Assembly (NCBI GenBank): GCA_003427395.1
Contig: BFEA01000421.1
Location: 471,557 to 494,483 of the forward strand
DNA length: 22,927 nt
Direction of reading: 5' to 3'
DNA from: Chara braunii
Taxonomy: Eukaryota > Streptophyta > Charophyceae > Charales > Characeae
Position numbers and translations under genes: made by a program. This document shows positions 18,799 through 22,927 of this stretch, in pieces. The notes beneath the pieces were generated by a model. It had not been told where the DNA came from. It worked only from the letters and a program-made list of their open reading frames with translations, and searched no databases. Every line of letters begins with the position of its first letter. Position 1 is the first letter of the stretch.

Positions 18799-19146
18799 CA
18801 GATCGGATGGCAAGGAGCCAAGTACACTCGAAACTAGGACAAAACCTCAGATAGCCACTGCGAAATGGGAGGGGGAAAAAAAAGACCAAAAAAAACGCGT
18901 CGCAAAGTGTGGCTTATACTCACACTAACACTTTCCTGTTATGTATCTGACTACAGTAACGGACGCACGTGGACGAATTTGACCGCGATCACGTCCAGAG
19001 CTTAGTCGAAAATCTCCTAGTGAATGAACTGCCTGGGGCTGTTTATTTAGTAGGACACAGATTAGACACAATCTATTTGTAGGACACACTAGTACTTGGC
19101 TCCTTGCCATCCGATCTGAAAATCGGACGGCCCTACTAGTAGTGTG
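18771..19146. repeat. foldback E: 55-bp inverted repeat, 266-bp spacer
   Basis: Arm 18771-18825 and the complement of 19092-19146 agree at 53 of 55 positions, including GATCGGATGGCAAGGAGCCA. CTAGTAG palindromic words flank the arms. The spacer holds no gene; it contains GAACTGCCTGGGGCTGTTT, which recurs near 19,299-19,317. Confidence 0.9.
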
Positions 19147-19193
19147 CCACAGATTAGACACAATCTACTACTAGTAGGACACACTTTTGTCGA

Positions 19194-19245
19194 GATCGGA
19201 TGGCAAGGAGCCAAGTACACTCGAAACCAAAACAAAACCTCAGAT
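19194..19245. repeat. third copy of the GATCGGATGGCAAGG repeat
   Basis: 19194-19245 repeats 18801-18852 in direct orientation over 52 bp with about four mismatches. Just upstream, ACAGATTAGACACAATCTA occurs at both about 19,055 and 19,149, showing that a longer block was duplicated. Confidence 0.9.
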
Positions 19246-19314
19246 TGAAAATCAGTGTCCTACTAGTAGGTCCATCGATACAGAGAAGATCCCCTAGTGC
19301 ACTGCCTGGGGCTG

Positions 19315-19348
<34 letters not shown>

Positions 19349-19401
19349 TTTTTTTTTCCTTGTTTTTTTTGCAGGACTGTTTTTTTTTTTTTTTTTTTTT
19401 T

Positions 19402-19446
<45 letters not shown>
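19315..19446. repeat. long interrupted poly(T) tract (~130 bp)
   Basis: Almost pure T over about 130 bp, with a few A, C, G and GCAGGACTG interruptions. It may be collapsed or inaccurate in the assembly. It could be the tail of an antisense retroelement or an expanded homopolymer. Confidence 0.85.
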
Positions 19447-19478
19447 CTTAGGAGATATCCGGTAAACCAGCCCATGTT

Positions 19479-19684
19479 GGAATCCTTTCGAAGCAAGTGA
19501 ATGAGCTACCTGAGGCCAAGTCCCACTTACCCCAGTGATCGATTTCGGACCACAGATTTGGAAGATCAACGACCAGAAATCAACGATCACTGTAAGTGCG
19601 ACTTGCTCCCTGGTGCACCCATAAACCATCGGTGAGCTAAGCCAGGCTGAGTTCGGATCCTTTCGAAGCAAGTGAATCAACTAC
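19479..19684. repeat. foldback C flanked by ~30-bp direct repeats
   Basis: Direct repeats 19479-19509 and 19655-19684 share TCCTTTCGAAGCAAGTGAAT and end in CTAC, differing by one indel and about three substitutions. Between them a hairpin (about 19514-19612) has arms GCAAGT(C/G)(C/G)CACTTAC-like plus AGTGATCG...GATTTC, a diverged version of the GGTCCCACTTGCACG stem. The direct repeats are too long for a usual target-site duplication and look like a local duplication or short terminal repeats. Confidence 0.7.
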
Positions 19685-19817
19685 AACCGCAAGGCAGTCC
19701 CCAACAAAAGAAGAATATTTCTGCGGCAGGGTGGAGAAGGTAGGAGAGTGAGGAAAGGGAGGAATATTGCCTGAAGAAAGAAAGGAAGGAATGAAGTAAC
19801 GAGAAGTATATGGTGCA

Positions 19818-19889
19818 CGCTCGCTCGCAGCTCGCTCGCTCGCTCGCACACCTGCACACCTGCACACCTGCACACCTGCACACCTGCAC
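19818..19889. repeat. GCTC microsatellite and (CACACCTG)5 array
   Basis: CTCG/GCTC repeats (19818-19846) run directly into five perfect CACACCTG octamers (19847-19886) plus CAC. CACCTG is an E-box word, so five evenly spaced copies about 490-530 bp upstream of the start codon of the secreted protein gene could be regulatory. Simple slippage is the default explanation. Confidence 0.9.
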
Positions 19890-19945
19890 GATCACACGCA
19901 CGCACACGAGCACTCCAACGGAGACAGACGCTCGTACTTATCGCC

Positions 19946-19953
19946 TATAAGAG
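19946..19953 (+). promoter_or_regulatory. possible TATA box (TATAAGAG)
   Basis: TATAAGAG lies 432 bp upstream of the ATG at 20378. If used, transcription would start near 19,975-19,985 and give a leader of about 400 nt containing the 38-bp repeats and the GA tract. Position and sequence are suggestive only. Confidence 0.3.
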
Positions 19954-20037
19954 TAGACAGTAAATGCACAGCGGATTAGCGAACACTCGAAGTGCAGTGT
20001 TCTCCTCGACACGTTGGCTGAAGCATTCAATTTGAGA

Positions 20038-20151
20038 CCTCCGCTGCTCTTCGTGATGTGCTGGCCCTTCAAAAACATCCGCTACTCTACGTGATGTGCT
20101 GGCCCTACTACGACCTCGGCTACTCTCCCTGAAGTACTGGGACTGTCTGTC
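20038..20151. repeat. three 38-bp tandem repeats upstream of the secreted protein gene
   Basis: Units at 20038, 20076 and 20114 follow the pattern C(C/A)TC(C/G)GCT(G/A)CTCT followed by GTGATGTGCTGGCCC. Units 1 and 2 are close and unit 3 is more diverged. They would lie in the leader or promoter of the downstream gene. Confidence 0.8.
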
Positions 20152-20319
20152 CTGCTCGTCAGTACGGCAATCACATTAGTTCCAATAAACTCTGCTGAAT
20201 CGCAGGCCATAAGAATTCGCAGAAAGGAAAGGACTTGATGACCATTATGATAGCGGTCGAAGTTTCTAGCCTTCGAGACACTCCGTCTTGCTTCTTCTCA
20301 ATCTAACATCATTTCAACN

Positions 20320-20376
<57 letters not shown>
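20320..20376 (+). repeat. (GA)n microsatellite immediately before the start codon
   Basis: About 28 perfect GA units end one base before the ATG at 20378. There is an ambiguous base at 20319, suggesting that the length is uncertain in the assembly. GA tracts in plant promoters and leaders can bind BBR/BPC-type GAGA factors (known for land plants). A role here is inference. Confidence 0.95.
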
Positions 20377-20377
<1 letters not shown>

Positions 20378-20379
<2 letters not shown>

Positions 20380-21382
20380 GGCGTTTGTTCGATCGATGGT
20401 GGGGGTCGCGTTGCTAATCATCGTTGTGTGTTCGTTGGGGGCTGTGGAGGCACGCGGGGCGGGGGGAGGGGGAGGGGGAGGCACGAGGAATACTCATGCA
20501 GATCTCGTAAAGGCTGTGACTTCTACGTGTTCTCTTGTGCTTTCCTCCGATGTAACGCTGACCGCGAATCTTCCAGACGTGGACACGACGGCTTGCCCTG
20601 AGGTGAAAATTGTAGGCGCCTGCCGTAAACGACAATGCAAGATCGATGGCGCGGGGAAGTACAGCTTTCTGCGCGGCGGCATCACGGTTCGTCTGGAGAA
20701 TCTTTGGCTGACGAAGATGCGCTGCAGCGGCGCCGACAACGCGCCAGTGGTGTTCAAAGCCGGCCACGTTTTCATCACCGGTTGCCGCGTCACTCATAAT
20801 GTGAACGCACAGGACACTGGCGCGCTGAGCGCGTACGAGGGGCGCATCACCGTAGAGAAGACGGTCTTCGAGCACAATCAAGGGCGAATCGGCGGCGCGA
20901 TCCTGCTTGATTCGTTCTCCACGCTTGTCGCCACTGACGTGTCCTTTGGCAACAACAAGGCGGCAAAAGGCGGGGCCATTTTCAACATCGAAAGTGACGT
21001 GCAATGCACTCGCTGCCAGTTCCTTCACAATTTGGCGGGAGATGGCGGCGCGCTCTATTTTCAAGACAATGACGGTACCGAGGGCACTTTCAAAAACTCC
21101 CAGTTCATCGGAAACAAGGCCACTAGGGCGGGAGGCATGGGCGGCGCGGTGTACATTCACAACATCGATCCTGGCGCCAAGTTCTGCAACTGCGAATGGG
21201 ACAGGAACACGGTACCAGGGACCGGTCCCAGAAGCAGAGCGCCGGTAGTTCAGCATCTCTATATTCATAATCAGGAGGAAGGCACCATCTCCTTCTGCCC
21301 AGCTCGCCCTCTCTCTGGAGTGGTTATCGAGCCGCCTGCTACCGCCGTCAACGTGAAGGACGATTGCGCGTCGGGCTGCTAA
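20378..21382 (+). CDS. secreted Pmp-like right-handed beta-helix protein (FxxN/GGAI repeats), 334 aa
   Basis: A complete intronless frame. Residues 1-25 form a signal peptide (MAFVRSMVGVALLIIVVCSL then AVEARG), followed by a Gly run (27-35), so the protein is probably secreted to the wall or apoplast. Residues 40-300 look like a parallel beta-helix. Four paired motifs are visible: FEHN 164/GGAI 172, FGNN 190/GGAI 198, FLHN 215/GGAL 223 and FIGN 243/GGAV 255. This FxxN plus GGA[ILV] alternation is the signature of chlamydial polymorphic membrane proteins, also found in some algal and other eukaryotic proteins. The predicted mature chain has 13 Cys, including a C-terminal pair, fitting disulfide stabilisation. 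There is no autotransporter barrel and no catalytic triad that I recognise, so adhesion or wall binding is only a guess. The ATG at 20378 is chosen over an upstream in-frame extension that would only translate the GA tract. The reading frame is G/C-rich and clean, unlike its surroundings. Confidence 0.9.
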
Positions 21383-21500
21383 CTTGCTGAAGTGGAGCCG
21401 CGCCGCGCGCCGCCACTTCGCTTGATTATTATCGTCTTTCTCCACTCTATCTACTCTGTCCTTCGCCGGATTCGTTTTTACGCTTGTGCGACTTGTGTCC
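21383..21500 (+). other. proximal 3' untranslated region (likely)
   Basis: Sequence directly after the TAA stop, starting with a GC-rich patch (GCCGCGCCGCGCGCCGCC) and then T/C-rich. No clear AATAAA signal was found nearby. Confidence 0.4.
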
Positions 21501-21644
21501 GTTCTTTCCTTCTGTTTTTTTTTTTTTTCGATCAGGCTACTTGAAAGCGCTGCATGCTGGCACGGATTGGGTTTCTTCTTTCCTTCTTTTTCTTTTCGAT
21601 CAGACTAGCTGGAAGGTGGAAGCACTGCATGCTGGCGCACGGAT
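21501..21644. repeat. ~70-bp direct repeat downstream of the secreted protein gene
   Basis: Two adjacent units (about 21501-21567 and 21571-21644) both run from TTCTTTCCTTCT plus a T tract, through TTCGATCAG(G/A)CTA, to GC(G/A)CTGCATGCTGGC and CACGGAT. The second has a short insertion (GGTGGAA). They probably lie in the 3' untranslated region or just beyond it. Confidence 0.8.
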
Positions 21645-22892
21645 CTGAGTAGCTCTGAAGTATACAGGGGAAGACGTGCGCACTTAGTTAGTGAAGAGTA
21701 GGGGGGACTTGGGCGAGATTTTGTAGCGGTTATTGGACATGGTTCCTTGGCTTGTTTTCTTCTTGAAATTAATGCGCAGATGATTTTTTTTATGAAGTAC
21801 AGCAGGATACTGAGGATAGGAGACGATTGTTCTCGTCACGATCTCGGTTTTTCTTCAGGTGACCAGCGACTGACACAATCAACGGCTTGTAGACAGCGCC
21901 TTTTTTTTTTGTCGCCACTAGGGAGCAGCCATAGCCAGCTGAGGTCAAATGTGGGTATTGTGAGGGGAGAGTGACTTGAGAGTTGCTCAGAGAGTAGTGC
22001 TATTTAGTTGGCTCTGGCATGGGCTAGGACTCGACGGCGCTGGGCGCCATTACGCAGTAGGTAGCCATAGCCAGGCCAAGTGTGGAGGTGGGGTTATGAC
22101 GATCGGGTTTAGTTAGCGAGAGCCAGTTGCGTCGTCGAAGCTTTTTTCCTCTGCACAGCGCAGCATTTTCCGTCCAGGTGCGTAGTCTTTCTCTTGCGGT
22201 TTTAAGTTTGGAGCAGGGTTTTCGCTCCATGCCTCTAGAACCCGACATAACTAGAGCATTGCTGCGGTCCTTCTCCAGTCTATGTGGCGGCTATGGCGGT
22301 AATGTTCTAGTTCTCTAGAATTCTAGTGTCCTGCAACGAACAAACCATCTCGTTGGGACCTAGCTGGGCGGGGAAAAAGTTTGGCGTTATTTTTTCAATT
22401 CTCTGTTTGCCAACTCGCACCTCGACGGCTATGGCGGAAGCTCTGGTTCCTTTCTCTAATCTCTACTTGGTTGTAAGCAGCCGTGTAAGTAGAGGCAAGC
22501 TGGGCGATGGCGGCGGCAATGTAGATAAGCGAAGCCATTCTCTAGCTCCGTCACAGTTTAACCTCCTGCCTAGTTCGTGCCACTATGTTGATTTTTTAAT
22601 TTATTATTGACTTTGTTTTTTGAGCCAGTGGGCTGATCGAGTTTGACATGGCGGCGACAAAATTGAATATACTCGATCAACGCTTTAAGATGTGGATGAA
22701 GTTTCAAGCTCCCGTCTTTTCGATGCCAGCGGACTGAGTTCGATTCGAAGGATAATAATGATTACACGAATGATTACACGTCACGCTGTCTACTTTCATA
22801 GATATTATTGCGGTGGGGTTTCGTTCCTGGATCGCCACCGGTTGTCAGCACTCTCCGACGCCCAGTTTCCGCCGGTAGGGCAGCGCTACAGG

Positions 22893-22897
<5 letters not shown>
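21645..22897. other. no gene recognised
   Basis: Short open frames only, none with family features. A loose ~150-bp repeat is hinted at by GCAGCCATAGCCAG (near 21,925) and GTAGCCATAGCCAG (near 22,061), each followed by a GTG-rich stretch. CGGCTATGGCGG words recur at about 22,288 and 22,421. This could be 3' flank, intron or intergenic DNA. Confidence 0.4.

Positions 22898-22927
<30 letters not shown>
22898..22927. repeat. (GA)n microsatellite at the right edge
   Basis: About 15 GA units run to the end of the window, preceded by a G run. It is the same motif and strand orientation as the tract before the start codon at 20378, so another leader or start codon might follow outside the window. 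Confidence 0.95.

Noticed and set aside
19294-19680. Lys-rich and Phe-rich open frames across poly(T)/poly(A)
   Set aside because: These are translations of homopolymers; no credible protein.
17000-19700. CRISPR-like array
   Set aside because: Repeats are inverted, unevenly spaced and partly nested, with homopolymers between them. There are no uniform spacers and no cas genes, and the context is eukaryotic.
20288-20377. In-frame upstream extension of the secreted protein through the GA tract
   Set aside because: It would encode only a few residues and a long Glu-Arg run ahead of a good signal peptide, and it crosses an ambiguous base. The ATG at 20378 is far more plausible.
20414-21445. 343-codon open frame on the - strand opposite the Pmp-like gene
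   Set aside because: It is a shadow of the GC-rich + strand gene. It shows no family motifs, while the + frame has a signal peptide and ordered FxxN/GGAI repeats.
22729-22750. Possible tRNA T arm (GAGTTCGATTCGAAG)
   Set aside because: The stem does not pair well and no acceptor, D or anticodon arms are found around it.

Overview
The window reads as nuclear DNA from a eukaryote of the green lineage, most likely a streptophyte (charophyte-type) alga or a related plant. This is inference. It rests on plant-style non-LTR retrotransposons (a separate ORF1 with a zinc-knuckle-like cluster, then an APE-type endonuclease / reverse transcriptase ORF2 ending in a zf-RVT zinc motif), very low gene density, many decayed repeats and (GA)n tracts. 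There are no bacterial operons, rRNA or CRISPR. Only one convincing intact host gene is present, a secreted Pmp-like beta-helix protein at 20378-21382.

Layout. 1-770: repeat-rich DNA with a tRNA-like 3' half, a 26-bp tandem pair, a GC-rich inverted repeat and T tracts. About 770-1971: no gene seen, perhaps partly leader of the following element. 1972-4844 and 8981-12825: two halves of one degenerate LINE on the + strand. Its ORF1 is broken by frameshifts and one in-frame TAG. Its ORF2 is cut inside the endonuclease domain by about 4.1 kb of foreign DNA (4845-8980). The flanks of that insert carry the same 4 bp (CCGT), and removing the insert plus one copy keeps the endonuclease frame exactly. 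The insert itself holds an 84-bp tandem repeat, a degenerate ~31-bp repeat and nearly all the ambiguous bases of the window.

12826-15090 has no recognisable gene. About 15093-16988 is a second, 5'-truncated and divergent LINE on the - strand. From about 17,050 to 19,690 lies a dense nest of inverted repeats and hairpins. Several share the stem core GGTCCCACTTGCACG or variants of it, mixed with long A/T homopolymers. A shared 13-bp interrupted palindrome links this nest to the first 500 bp of the window.

19,690-20,377 looks like the upstream region of the host gene: CACACCTG octamers, a possible TATA box, three 38-bp repeats and a (GA)n tract ending next to the start codon. The gene encodes a 334-aa protein with a signal peptide and four FxxN/GGAI-type repeats, the sequence signature first known from chlamydial polymorphic membrane proteins. 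Downstream sequence carries a ~70-bp direct repeat and the window ends in a second (GA)n tract.

The strongest candidates for something undescribed are the foldback/hairpin family at 17.1-19.7 kb and the 4.1-kb insert in the LINE.
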